DNA of 6,195 nt from Pseudorhodoplanes sp. (GCA_008933495.1 WBUW01000194.1:1-6195), one strand, 5' to 3'; counted from the first letter of the stretch, positions 1 to 5,695 are shown. A program made the numbers and translations. Notes: generated by a model from the sequence alone, not told the origin.

Positions 1-2
1 GC

Positions 3-887
3 CGCGTCGTGCGCTCGAGCCAGGTCCGCGAGGAAGCAACCCAGACCGACAACCGCGAAGGCCAGGTCACGGTCGGCAACGAGCTGCCGGGCGGCCAGCC
101 GCGCCCGCAGCCGGGCCAGCCGCCGGGCGACGCCACCACCCGCAACGACCAGGCGCGCAAGACCGAGGAAATCGTCAATTACGAAATTTCCCGCACCACC
201 AAGACCGAAGTCATCGAGGGCGGCCGCGTCAACCGCATCTCGGTCGCGGTCGTGGTGGACGGCCTCTATACCCGCAACGACCGCGGCGAATTGACCTACG
301 CCGCGCGCGCGCCCGAAGAGATCGACCGCATCGCCGCGCTGGTCCGCTCGGCCATCGGCTTCGACCAGCGCCGCGGCGACCAGGTGGAAGTCGTCAATCT
401 GCGCCTCGCCGAAACGCCGCAGAGCAAGATCGACGGGCCCAAGAGCTGGCTCGACTATTTCGCCTTCACCAAGGACGACATCATGCGCGGGGTCGAGCTC
501 GGCGTCATGCTGCTGCTCGGGCTGATCGTGCTTCTGATCGTGGTGCGTCCGCTCGTGCGCCGCATGCTCACGCCGGAGAAGGCGGCCGGCGCCGACGGAC
601 TCGTCGCCGTGCCGGGCATGTCCGGTCTCATGGTCGGACCCAATGGCGTGACCACGATCGCCGGCGGCCCCGGGACGCTGTCCACCGGTGCCGGCGGCCC
701 CAACGTCATCGTCGGCGGCGATCAGACCACCGCCACCATCTCCACCCACACCTCGCAGATGATCGACATCGCCCAGGTCCAGGGCCAGGTGCACGCGCAG
801 TCGGTCCAGAAGGTCGGCGAACTGGCCGAGCGCAATCCGCACGAGACCGTCGCCATCGTGCGCTCCTGGCTGCATGAAGCCGCGTAA
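3..887 (+). CDS. fliF: Flagellar MS-ring protein FliF, C-terminal part (5' end outside window)
   Basis: FliF forms the MS ring in the inner membrane, the base on which the rotor, C-ring and export gate assemble. The reading frame is open from the first bases, so the start lies upstream; 294 residues are present, roughly the C-terminal half of a family usually about 530-570 long. Visible parts are the periplasmic FliF C-domain (VRSSQVREE, then a Pro/Gly-rich stretch and the NYEISRTTK segment), a second transmembrane helix at about nt 492-548 (LLLGLIVLLIVV followed by RPLVRR, positive-inside), and a cytoplasmic tail of about 110 residues. The tail starts with an unusually Gly/Thr-rich linker (about nt 610-720) and ends in the typical FliG-binding helix (ETVAIVRSWLHE). 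It is the first gene seen of the fliF-fliG-fliH-fliN-flbD run; fliG follows after 12 bp. Family identity is very secure. Confidence 0.96.
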   Translation, partial: RVVRSSQVREEATQTDNREGQVTVGNELPGGQPRPQPGQPPGDATTRNDQARKTEEIVNYEISRTTKTEVIEGGRVNRISVAVVVDGLYTRNDRGELTYAARAPEEIDRIAALVRSAIGFDQRRGDQVEVVNLRLAETPQSKIDGPKSWLDYFAFTKDDIMRGVELGVMLLLGLIVLLIVVRPLVRRMLTPEKAAGADGLVAVPGMSGLMVGPNGVTTIAGGPGTLSTGAGGPNVIVGGDQTTATISTHTSQMIDIAQVQGQVHAQSVQKVGELAERNPHETVAIVRSWLHEAA

Positions 888-899
888 CGGACGATCGCC

Positions 900-1991
900 A
901 TGGCCGCAGCCGCAAAGAAAGAAAACCCCAACGACATCGCAAGCCTCGTTGCCACGCTTGCAAGCCGCCAGGCCGAACACAATGCGCAGCCGGCGCGGCC
1001 GCTGAGCGGGCCGGAGCGGGCCGCCGTGCTGATGCTCGCGCTCGGCGAGCAATATGGCGGCAAAATCTGGGGCCTGCTCGACGACGACGAGCTGCGTCAG
1101 CTCTCCATCGTCATGTCCACGCTCGGCACCGTCGACGCGCCGCAGGTGGAGGCGCTGCTGCTCGAATTCGTCGGCCGCCTGTCCGCCTCCGGCTCGCTGA
1201 TGGGCAACTATGACGCGACCGAACGGCTGTTGCAGCAATTCCTGCCGCCGGAACGGGTCGGCGGCATCATGGATGAAATCCGCGGCCCCGCCGGCCGCAA
1301 CATGTGGGAGAAGCTCTCCAACGTGCAGGAGGAGGTTCTCGCCAATTACCTGAAGAACGAATATCCGCAGACGATCGCGGTCGTGCTTTCGAAAATCCGG
1401 CCCGAACACGCCGCGCGCGTGCTCTCGATCCTGCCGGAAGAACTCGCGCTCGATGTCGTCAGCCGGATGCTGCGCATGGAGGCCGTGCAGAAGGACGTGA
1501 TCGAGCGCGTCGAGCAGACGCTGCGCACCGAATTCATGTCGAACCTGTCGCAGACCCGCCGCCGCGACGCCCATGAGGTGATGGCGGAAATCTTCAACAA
1601 TTTCGACCGCCAGACCGAGACCCGCTTCCTGACCGCGCTCGAAGAGAGCAACCGCGAAAGCGCCGAGCGCATCAAGACGCTGATGTTCACCTTCGACGAC
1701 CTGATCAAGCTCGATGCCGGTTCCGCGCAGACGCTGATGCGCCACATCGACAAGGACAAGCTCGCCGTCGCGCTCAAGGGCGCATCCGAGCCGGTGCGGC
1801 AATTCTTCCTCAGCAACATGTCGACGCGCGCGGCCAAGATGCTGGTCGACGACATGCAGGCCATGGGCCCGGTCCGCCTGCGCGACGTCGACGAGGCGCA
1901 GGTGCTGCTGGTCAATCTCGCCAAGGATCTCGCAGCCAAGGGTGAACTCGTCATCACCAAGCAGCGCGGCGACGAAGAGCTGATCTATTGA
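900..1991 (+). CDS. fliG: Flagellar motor switch protein FliG
   Basis: FliG couples the MS ring to the C-ring and receives torque from the stator. The product is 363 residues, slightly longer than the approximately 330 of enterobacterial FliG because of an N-terminal extension of about 35 residues before the conserved LSGPERAAVLMLALGE start of the N domain. The middle-domain FliM-binding motif appears as EYPQ (154-157) rather than the EHPQ of E. coli, and the hinge as MFTF (262-265) rather than MFVF. In the C domain all five charged torque residues align with E. coli K264, R281, D288, D289 and R297, here K293, R310, D317, D318 and R326, so the rotor face looks fully functional. The ATG at 900 lies 12 bp after fliF with only a weak GGA purine stretch upstream. 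The stop overlaps a possible TTG start of the next gene, suggesting coupling. Function is inferred with high confidence from conserved residues and gene order. Confidence 0.98.
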   Translation: MAAAAKKENPNDIASLVATLASRQAEHNAQPARPLSGPERAAVLMLALGEQYGGKIWGLLDDDELRQLSIVMSTLGTVDAPQVEALLLEFVGRLSASGSLMGNYDATERLLQQFLPPERVGGIMDEIRGPAGRNMWEKLSNVQEEVLANYLKNEYPQTIAVVLSKIRPEHAARVLSILPEELALDVVSRMLRMEAVQKDVIERVEQTLRTEFMSNLSQTRRRDAHEVMAEIFNNFDRQTETRFLTALEESNRESAERIKTLMFTFDDLIKLDAGSAQTLMRHIDKDKLAVALKGASEPVRQFFLSNMSTRAAKMLVDDMQAMGPVRLRDVDEAQVLLVNLAKDLAAKGELVITKQRGDEELIY

Positions 1992-1999
1992 GCCGGCCG

Positions 2000-2647
2000 A
2001 TGAGCGCACCCGCCAAATTTCTTTTCGAGATCGACTTCGCGCCTGGCGCGAAGACATCGACCACGGTGCCGATCGCCGAACACCGGACCGCGCTCGCCGA
2101 GGCCGAGGCGCGCGGCTACCGCAACGGTTTCCAGGCCGCCGAGGCCGAAATGCGCGCCGACACCGAGCGGCGGCTCGCCATCACGCTCGAACAGATGGCG
2201 CAAACGCTCGCCGGCCTGGCGCAGGGTCTGCACGGCATCGAGGCAAGACTGGAGGCGGAGGCGGTCGAGGTCGCCTGCGCGATCGCCGGCAAGCTCGCCC
2301 CGGCGCTGATCGCGCGCGAGCCGCTCACTGAACTGTCGGCCCTCGTCACCGGCAATATCCGCCATCTGCTCAAGGCGCCGCACATCGCCGTGCGCCTGGG
2401 CGAAGCCCTCTATGAACCGGCCCGCGCCAGGCTCGACACGATCGCGCGCCAAGCCGGTTTCGAAGGCCGCCTCGTGCTGCTCGCTGATCCCGACATCGCC
2501 GACGGCGACTGCCGGATCGAATGGGCCGACGGCGGCATCACGCGCGACCGCGCCGCGGTCGAGGCCGCGATTGCCGAAACGGTCGGACGATTCATCGCCG
2601 CCCGGCGCAATCTGGCGGACAGTCTTCTGAAAGGTGCTGAGCAATGA
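2000..2647 (+). CDS. fliH: FliH/FlbE-like flagellar export ATPase regulator
   Basis: FliH-type proteins bind and hold in check the export ATPase FliI and tether it to the C-ring through FliN. The product is 215 residues from ATG 2000. The N-terminus (APAKFLFEIDF) resembles alphaproteobacterial FliH/FlbE as I recall it. A helical Ala/Glu/Arg-rich middle follows with one GxxxG unit (GYRNG) of the type seen in the FliH coiled region. The C-domain is characteristic: REPLTELSALV, PHIAVRLGEALYEPA, then GRLVLLADPDIADGDCRIEW. An in-frame TTG at 1988 would add four residues and overlap the fliG stop; it has a purine stretch (GAAGAG at 1974-1979) at suitable spacing, so it cannot be excluded. I prefer the ATG because the family-like sequence begins there. 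The stop overlaps fliN by four bases (ATGA). Position between fliG and fliN matches flbE in the Caulobacter fliF operon. Sequence conservation in this family is low, so the name rests partly on context. Confidence 0.88.
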   Translation: MSAPAKFLFEIDFAPGAKTSTTVPIAEHRTALAEAEARGYRNGFQAAEAEMRADTERRLAITLEQMAQTLAGLAQGLHGIEARLEAEAVEVACAIAGKLAPALIAREPLTELSALVTGNIRHLLKAPHIAVRLGEALYEPARARLDTIARQAGFEGRLVLLADPDIADGDCRIEWADGGITRDRAAVEAAIAETVGRFIAARRNLADSLLKGAEQ

Positions 2648-3003
2648 GTGACAGCGAGACCAAGGTTCCCCTCCCCGACCTCGAAACGGCGCAGGTGCCG
2701 ACGGTTCCCGATCCGGCCCCGCCTTCGGCGGGCAACGCCGATACCGGCACCAGTACCGCCGCCGATCTCGAAGCCATGTTCGACGTGCCGGTGCAGGTGT
2801 CGGCGGTGCTCGGCCGCACGCGCATGGACGTCTCGCAATTGCTCCGGCTCGGCCCGGGCGCCGTGCTCGAGCTCGACCGCAAGGTCGGCGAGGCCATCGA
2901 CATCTATGTCAACAACCGCCTCGTCGCACGCGGCGAGGTGGTGCTCGTCGAGGAGAAGCTCGGCGTCACCATGACCGAAATCATCAAGACCGATCGGAGC
3001 TGA
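2644..3003 (+). CDS. fliN: Flagellar motor switch protein FliN
   Basis: FliN forms most of the lower C-ring on the cytoplasmic side of the motor, helps set rotation direction and docks FliH for export. The product is 119 residues: a Pro/Ala/Thr-rich, probably disordered N-terminal tail (1-40), then one complete SpoA (surface presentation of antigens) domain at about 42-114. The domain shows the hallmark run DVPVQVSAVLG, LLRLGPGAVLEL, VNNRLVARGEVV and LGVTMTEI. The ATG overlaps the preceding stop as ATGA, with AAGG at 2631-2634 serving as ribosome-binding site inside the upstream gene, so translation is likely coupled. The length is normal for FliN. FliM and FliY are excluded because there is no CheC-like N-domain and only one SpoA domain. 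Confidence 0.97.
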   Translation: MSDSETKVPLPDLETAQVPTVPDPAPPSAGNADTGTSTAADLEAMFDVPVQVSAVLGRTRMDVSQLLRLGPGAVLELDRKVGEAIDIYVNNRLVARGEVVLVEEKLGVTMTEIIKTDRS

Positions 3004-3007
3004 AACC

Positions 3008-4378
3008 ATGCGCCTGCTCATCGTTGGAACGCTGAAAGGCCAGCTCACCCTCGCGACCAAATACGCGATGGACAAGGGCGCCACCGTCACCCACGCCACC
3101 GATGCCGAGCAGGCGCTGGCGGTGCTGCGCTCCGGTCGCGGCGCCGACCTGCTGATGGTCGACGTCGCGCTCGACATCGCCGATCTCGTCGCCCGGCTGC
3201 AAAGCGAGCATATCCACGCCCCGATCGTCGCCTGCGGCACCGAAAACAATGCGCGCGCCGCGGTCGCCGCCATCCATGCCGGCGCCAAGGAATACATCCC
3301 GCTGCCGCCCGATCCGGAATTGATCGCCGCCATTCTCGCCGCGGTCGCCGACGACGACCGCGACCTGATCTGGCGCGATGCCGCGATGGAAGCGGTCATC
3401 AAGCTCGCCCAGCAGATCGCCGGCTCCGACGCCTCGGTGCTGATCACCGGCGAATCCGGCACCGGCAAGGAGGTGCTGGCGCGCTACCTGCACGCGCGCT
3501 CGGGCCGCGCCAAAAAACCGTTCATCAGCGTCAATTGCGCGGCCATTCCCGAGCAGCTTCTGGAATCGGAGCTGTTCGGCCATGAGAAAGGCTCGTTCAC
3601 CGGCGCGATCGCGCGCCGCATCGGCAAGTTCGAGGAAGCCAATGGCGGCACGCTCCTGCTCGACGAAATCTCCGAAATGGACGTGCGCCTGCAGGCCAAG
3701 CTGCTGCGCGCGATCCAGGAGCGCGTGATCGACCGCGTCGGCGGCACCAGGCCGGTGCCGGTCGACATCCGCATCATCGCCACCTCCAACCGCAATCTGG
3801 TCGAGGCCGCCCGCGCCGGCAGCTTCCGCGAGGATCTTCTGTTCCGGCTCAATGTCGTGAACCTGAAAATCCCGCCGCTGCGCGAACGCCCGGCCGACGT
3901 GATCGAACTGGCCGAATATTTCGTGAAGAAATATTCGCAGGCGAACGGCCTGCCGGCTCGCCCGCTTTCGGCCGAGGCCAAGCGCGCGCTCTCGCTCAAT
4001 CGCTGGCCGGGCAATGTGCGCGAACTGGAAAACACCATCCATCGCGCGGTGCTTTTGACCTCGGGCGAGGAAATCAGCGTCGAGGGCCTCGTGATGCCCG
4101 ACGGCACCCGGCTCGATCAGGCGACGCCAGCCGCCGTGCAGCATGCCGCGATCGCCGCCGAACAGGTCACGCGCGCGCTGGTCGGCCGCACCGTCGCCGA
4201 TGTCGAACGCGACCTGATCCTGGAAACGCTCAAGCATTGCCTCGGCAACCGCACCCATGCCGCCAACATCCTTGGCATCTCGATCCGCACGCTGCGCAAC
4301 AAGCTGAACGAATACGCCAATGACGGCGTGCCAGTACCGCCTCCGAACGGCGGCGGCGAAGTGCGCGGGGCGGCATAG
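3008..4378 (+). CDS. flbD: Sigma-54-dependent flagellar regulator FlbD
   Basis: FlbD is an enhancer-binding protein that activates sigma-54 promoters of later flagellar genes; in Caulobacter it also represses the early fliF operon. The product is 456 residues. The receiver-like domain (1-110) keeps Asp52 (LLMVDV) but lacks the acidic pair after strand 1 (LLIVGTLKG) and has Leu99 where the conserved Lys normally lies, so ordinary phosphorylation is doubtful. In Caulobacter FlbD the partner FliX controls activity; no fliX is in this window. The AAA+ domain has Walker A GESGTGKE (148-155), the sigma-54 contact loop as GSFTGA (195-200, usually GAFTGA), Walker B GGTLLLDE (213-220), sensor I ATSNRNL (258-264), arginines of FREDLLFR (R274, R280) and sensor II WPGNVREL (333-340). 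A Fis-type helix-turn-helix lies at about 403-436 (NRTHAANILGISIRTLRNKL). The start has GGAG at 2996-2999, eight bases before the ATG and four bases after fliN. Order and domains make the identity secure. Confidence 0.95.
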   Translation: MRLLIVGTLKGQLTLATKYAMDKGATVTHATDAEQALAVLRSGRGADLLMVDVALDIADLVARLQSEHIHAPIVACGTENNARAAVAAIHAGAKEYIPLPPDPELIAAILAAVADDDRDLIWRDAAMEAVIKLAQQIAGSDASVLITGESGTGKEVLARYLHARSGRAKKPFISVNCAAIPEQLLESELFGHEKGSFTGAIARRIGKFEEANGGTLLLDEISEMDVRLQAKLLRAIQERVIDRVGGTRPVPVDIRIIATSNRNLVEAARAGSFREDLLFRLNVVNLKIPPLRERPADVIELAEYFVKKYSQANGLPARPLSAEAKRALSLNRWPGNVRELENTIHRAVLLTSGEEISVEGLVMPDGTRLDQATPAAVQHAAIAAEQVTRALVGRTVADVERDLILETLKHCLGNRTHAANILGISIRTLRNKLNEYANDGVPVPPPNGGGEVRGAA

Positions 4379-4386
4379 GGGAGACT

Positions 4387-4390
4387 GGAG
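4387..4390 (+). promoter_or_regulatory. Ribosome-binding site that fixes the start of the 67-residue gene
   Basis: A clear GGAG sits seven bases before the ATG at 4398. It lies outside flbD, in the 19-bp gap, and is the main reason for choosing this ATG over the longer open frame that extends back into flbD as far as 4320. Confidence 0.75.
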
Positions 4391-4397
4391 TATTACG

Positions 4398-4601
4398 ATG
4401 GCTGACGATATCCGCCGGACACGGCACCTGCGCGAGCTGGAGGAACTGTTCGCGCCGGACTACGACGCCGGCAACATGCCTTCGCCCGACAAGCGCGCGG
4501 CTTACGCGCTCGAGCACATCGCCTATCGCATGGGCAAGGTCGACCAGAAGCTCAGCGAAGTGCTGATCGCGCTGGCCAGCCTGGCGGCGGCGACGCGCTG
4601 A
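4398..4601 (+). CDS. Small hypothetical protein (67 residues) behind flbD
   Basis: I do not recognise a named family. The product is small, soluble-looking and rich in charged residues and Ala/Leu. Residues 1-20 (RRTRHLRELEELFAP) look like an amphipathic helix; a short break with Gly and Pro (AGNMPSPD, 24-31) follows; residues 32-64 look like a second amphipathic helix (ALEHIAYRMGKVDQKLSEVLIALASL), so a helical hairpin or small coiled-coil oligomer is plausible. There is no signal peptide, membrane segment or Cys/His cluster. It has a strong ribosome-binding site, codon use like its neighbours, and starts 19 bp after flbD with no terminator between, so it is probably cotranscribed with the flagellar operon. 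A flagellar role, such as an adaptor or a partner of FlbD, is only guilt by association. The gene is likely real; its function is unknown. Confidence 0.78.
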   Translation: MADDIRRTRHLRELEELFAPDYDAGNMPSPDKRAAYALEHIAYRMGKVDQKLSEVLIALASLAAATR

Positions 4602-4623
4602 GCGCCGATCCCGGGAACCGCCG

Positions 4624-4959
4624 GTGCTGATCTACAAAATCTGCCCCGCCGCGCTCTGGCGGCAGGCGCAGCAGGACGGAATTTTCCGCGGCGCGCCGGT
4701 CGATCTTGCCGACGGGTTCATCCATTTTTCGACCGCCGCGCAGGTCGGCGAGACCGCGGCAAAACATTTCGCCGGCCAGGGCGAGCTGCTGCTGATCGCG
4801 GTGGACACCGAACGCCTCGGCGGCGCGCTGAAATGGGAACCTGCGCGCGGCGGCGCACTGTTCCCGCATCTGTATGCGCCGCTCGATCCCGCTCAGGCCG
4901 TCGGCGCCGTGCCACTGCCGCTCGGGGACGACGGCACACATGTGTTTCCGCCCCTCTAA
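4624..4959 (+). CDS. DUF952 family protein
   Basis: This 111-residue cytoplasmic protein matches the DUF952 family pattern as I know it: IYKICPAALWRQAQQDGIF near the N-terminus, the signature DGFIHFSTAAQV (about 30-41), HFAGQGELLLIAVD (about 48-61), then LKWEPARGG and LFPHLYAPL (about 70-87), ending in DGTHVFPPL. Length is normal for the family. DUF952 proteins are widespread in alphaproteobacteria; I recall the fold being grouped with ADP-ribosyltransferase-like proteins, but no activity is established here. The start is a GTG preceded by GGGAA at 4613-4617, and the first residues (LIYKI) align with the usual start of the family, so no ATG is missing. It follows the small hypothetical gene by 22 bp and could be read through from the flagellar operon, though nothing in the protein suggests a flagellar role. 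It is the last plus-strand gene before the convergent doxX. Confidence 0.88.
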   Translation: MLIYKICPAALWRQAQQDGIFRGAPVDLADGFIHFSTAAQVGETAAKHFAGQGELLLIAVDTERLGGALKWEPARGGALFPHLYAPLDPAQAVGAVPLPLGDDGTHVFPPL

Positions 4960-4962
4960 GCT

Positions 4963-5078
4963 GTCATGCCCGGCACACGGGTCCGGCCTTTGGCCGGCCC
5001 GCGTGTAAACCTTGTGCCAGGCATCCACGTCCTTGATACAAGCAAGACGTGGATGGCCGGGACATTCCCGGCCATGAC
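4963..5078. repeat. Imperfect palindromic intergenic element between convergent genes
   Basis: Outer arms GTCATGCCCGG (4963-4973) and CCGGCCATGAC (5068-5078) match in 10 of 11 positions as an inverted repeat. Inner arms CATCCACGTC (5022-5031) and GACGTGGATG (5046-5055) are perfect over 10 bp and can extend by TTG/CAA past one bulged base. Two local hairpins are nested inside: ACACGGG-T-CCGGCC with loop TTT and its partner (4975-5006, with a small bulge), and ATGGCCGGGA-CAT-TCCCGGCCAT (5053-5075), a perfect 10-bp stem. Elements beginning GTCATGGCCGGG and containing CCACGTC/GACGTGG are, from memory, abundant between genes in Bradyrhizobium and Rhodopseudomonas genomes. The left arm has drifted more than the right. 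This single copy does not show dispersal by itself. Confidence 0.75.
5053..5075. terminator. Possible bidirectional transcription terminator hairpin
   Basis: A perfect 10-bp GC-rich stem with a three-base loop lies between the ends of the DUF952 gene and the convergent doxX gene. No uridine tract follows on either strand, so this is not a textbook Rho-independent terminator. Its position between convergent genes makes a role in ending or stabilising transcripts plausible. This is inference from structure and location only. Confidence 0.3.
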
Positions 5079-5144
5079 GATGCATTTCCCGACAAAAAGG
5101 AAAAACCGGGACTTTGGTCGCGGCCCTGCTGGAGGCGAGAGCCG

Positions 5145-5561
5145 TCAGGCATGCGCGAGGCGGCGGCCGGCATTCCACCGCAGCGCATAGGCGCCCTCGC
5201 CGACCAGCGCCTGCGCGATCACCGCGACAGTCAGAAAGGCGGGATATTCCCAGCCGCCATTGGGTGCCGAAAACACCCAGCCGTTCGGCAGATGCACGGC
5301 GAACGCGCCGAGCAGGATCGGAAGCGTGAGCAGCGCAACCGGCCGCACCTGGACACCGAGGACCAGGGCGACCCCGGCGAGGAATTCGGCGGCGACCACC
5401 GGATAGGCCGTCCAGGCCGGAAAGCCCTGGGCGGAAAAGAATGTCGCCGTGCCCGGCAATGTGAATACGAAAACCTTCAGCGCCGCATGGGCAACGAACA
5501 TCACGCCGAGCGCAAGGCGCAGCACGAGCGCGCCGATGTCTGAAGTGCGATTGTTGGTCAT
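5145..5561 (-). CDS. DoxX family membrane protein
   Basis: The product is a 138-residue inner-membrane protein of the DoxX family. Four hydrophobic segments are visible at about residues 8-30 (ALVLRLALGVMFVAHA), 52-70, 73-91 and 106-125. The C-terminal half carries the signature HLPNGWVFSAPNGGWEYPAFL (shown here in part, residues 90-110), typical of bacterial DoxX proteins. Named after a thiosulfate:quinone oxidoreductase subunit in Acidianus, the family has been linked to redox and oxidative-stress complexes elsewhere, but the substrate here is unknown. The start ATG (5559-5561) is chosen because GGAGAA lies five bases upstream and the membrane segment begins soon after; an in-frame extension to about 5696 would run through the operator region, gives a non-membrane Arg/Ser-rich stretch and is rejected. 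It is divergent from a LysR-type regulator and shares a 143-bp intergenic region with it, the arrangement expected for a regulator and its target. Confidence 0.9.
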   Translation of the reverse strand: MTNNRTSDIGALVLRLALGVMFVAHAALKVFVFTLPGTATFFSAQGFPAWTAYPVVAAEFLAGVALVLGVQVRPVALLTLPILLGAFAVHLPNGWVFSAPNGGWEYPAFLTVAVIAQALVGEGAYALRWNAGRRLAHA

Positions 5562-5566
5562 CTTCG

Positions 5567-5572
5567 TTCTCC
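5567..5572 (-). promoter_or_regulatory. Ribosome-binding site of the doxX gene
   Basis: Read on the minus strand this is GGAGAA, five bases before the ATG at 5561. It decides the start in favour of the 138-residue protein over a longer open frame. Confidence 0.7.
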
Positions 5573-5579
5573 GGTTCTG

Positions 5580-5600
5580 CCGGCGGATATCCCCCGCCGG
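5580..5600 (-). other. Short inverted repeat in the doxX leader
   Basis: CCGGCGG (5580-5586) and CCGCCGG (5594-5600) form a perfect 7-bp stem with a seven-base loop. In the doxX transcript this hairpin would end seven bases before the ribosome-binding site, so it could influence translation or RNA stability. In GC-rich DNA such stems also arise by chance. Confidence 0.35.
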
Positions 5601-5614
5601 GTCTGGTTCGCCGC

Positions 5615-5643
5615 TTGACGGGCGCGGGCCGGATCTAGATGAT
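5615..5643 (+). promoter_or_regulatory. Candidate sigma-70-type promoter for the LysR gene
   Basis: TTGACG (5615-5620) matches five of six -35 positions and GATGAT (5638-5643) matches four of six -10 positions, separated by 17 bp. Transcription would start near 5650, inside the first of the three dyad repeats, so a protein bound there would block it. The -10 is weak and no experiment supports it. I could not pick out an equally good promoter for doxX on the other strand. Confidence 0.35.
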
Positions 5644-5695
5644 GCATTTTCGCAAATCGATACGCATTTTTGCGATCTATTTTTGCATTTTTGCA
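5643..5695. promoter_or_regulatory. Triple dyad operator candidate between doxX and the LysR gene
   Basis: Three 12-bp copies of YGCATTTTYGCR occur at 5643-5654 (TGCATTTTCGCA), 5663-5674 (CGCATTTTTGCG) and 5684-5695 (TGCATTTTTGCA). Start-to-start spacings are 20 and 21 bp, about two helical turns, so all copies face the same side of the DNA. Each copy has GCA/TGC-type inverted arms around a TTTT core, and the AT-rich block stands out sharply from GC-rich surroundings. The third copy ends where the LysR ribosome-binding site AAGGA (5695-5699) begins. Phased dyads between a LysR-type gene and a divergent target suggest binding by the regulator, with autoregulation. The dyad does not fit the standard T-N11-A LysR box exactly. 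Confidence 0.6.

Noticed and set aside
1985..2644. A 219-codon minus-strand open frame exactly opposite fliH
   Set aside because: It is an antisense shadow of a GC-rich gene; the plus-strand product has FliH motifs and sits in a conserved operon.
2410..3468. A 352-codon minus-strand open frame across fliH, fliN and flbD
   Set aside because: It crosses three clear plus-strand genes and encodes a Ser/Ala/Arg-rich sequence with no family resemblance.
2984..4258. A 424-codon open frame on the minus strand opposite flbD
   Set aside because: It mirrors the GC-biased codons of flbD, its protein is low-complexity Gly/Asp/Arg-rich without a recognisable domain, and flbD itself is unmistakable.
4337..4353. 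CCGCC/GGCGG hairpin near the end of flbD as a terminator
   Set aside because: It is a 5-bp stem inside the coding sequence with no T-run and is followed directly by a gene with a strong ribosome-binding site.
4320..4397. Longer start for the 67-residue protein inside flbD
   Set aside because: It would overlap flbD by 59 bp without a visible ribosome-binding site, whereas GGAG precedes ATG 4398 at ideal spacing.
4966..5190. Open frames of 70-208 codons on both strands across the palindromic intergenic region
   Set aside because: They are driven by the palindromic repeat and overlap the DUF952 or doxX genes; none has a ribosome-binding site or a recognisable domain.
5643..5695. The three 12-bp repeats as a miniature CRISPR array
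   Set aside because: Repeats are far too short, spacers are only 8-9 bp, and no cas genes are present; an operator explains them better.
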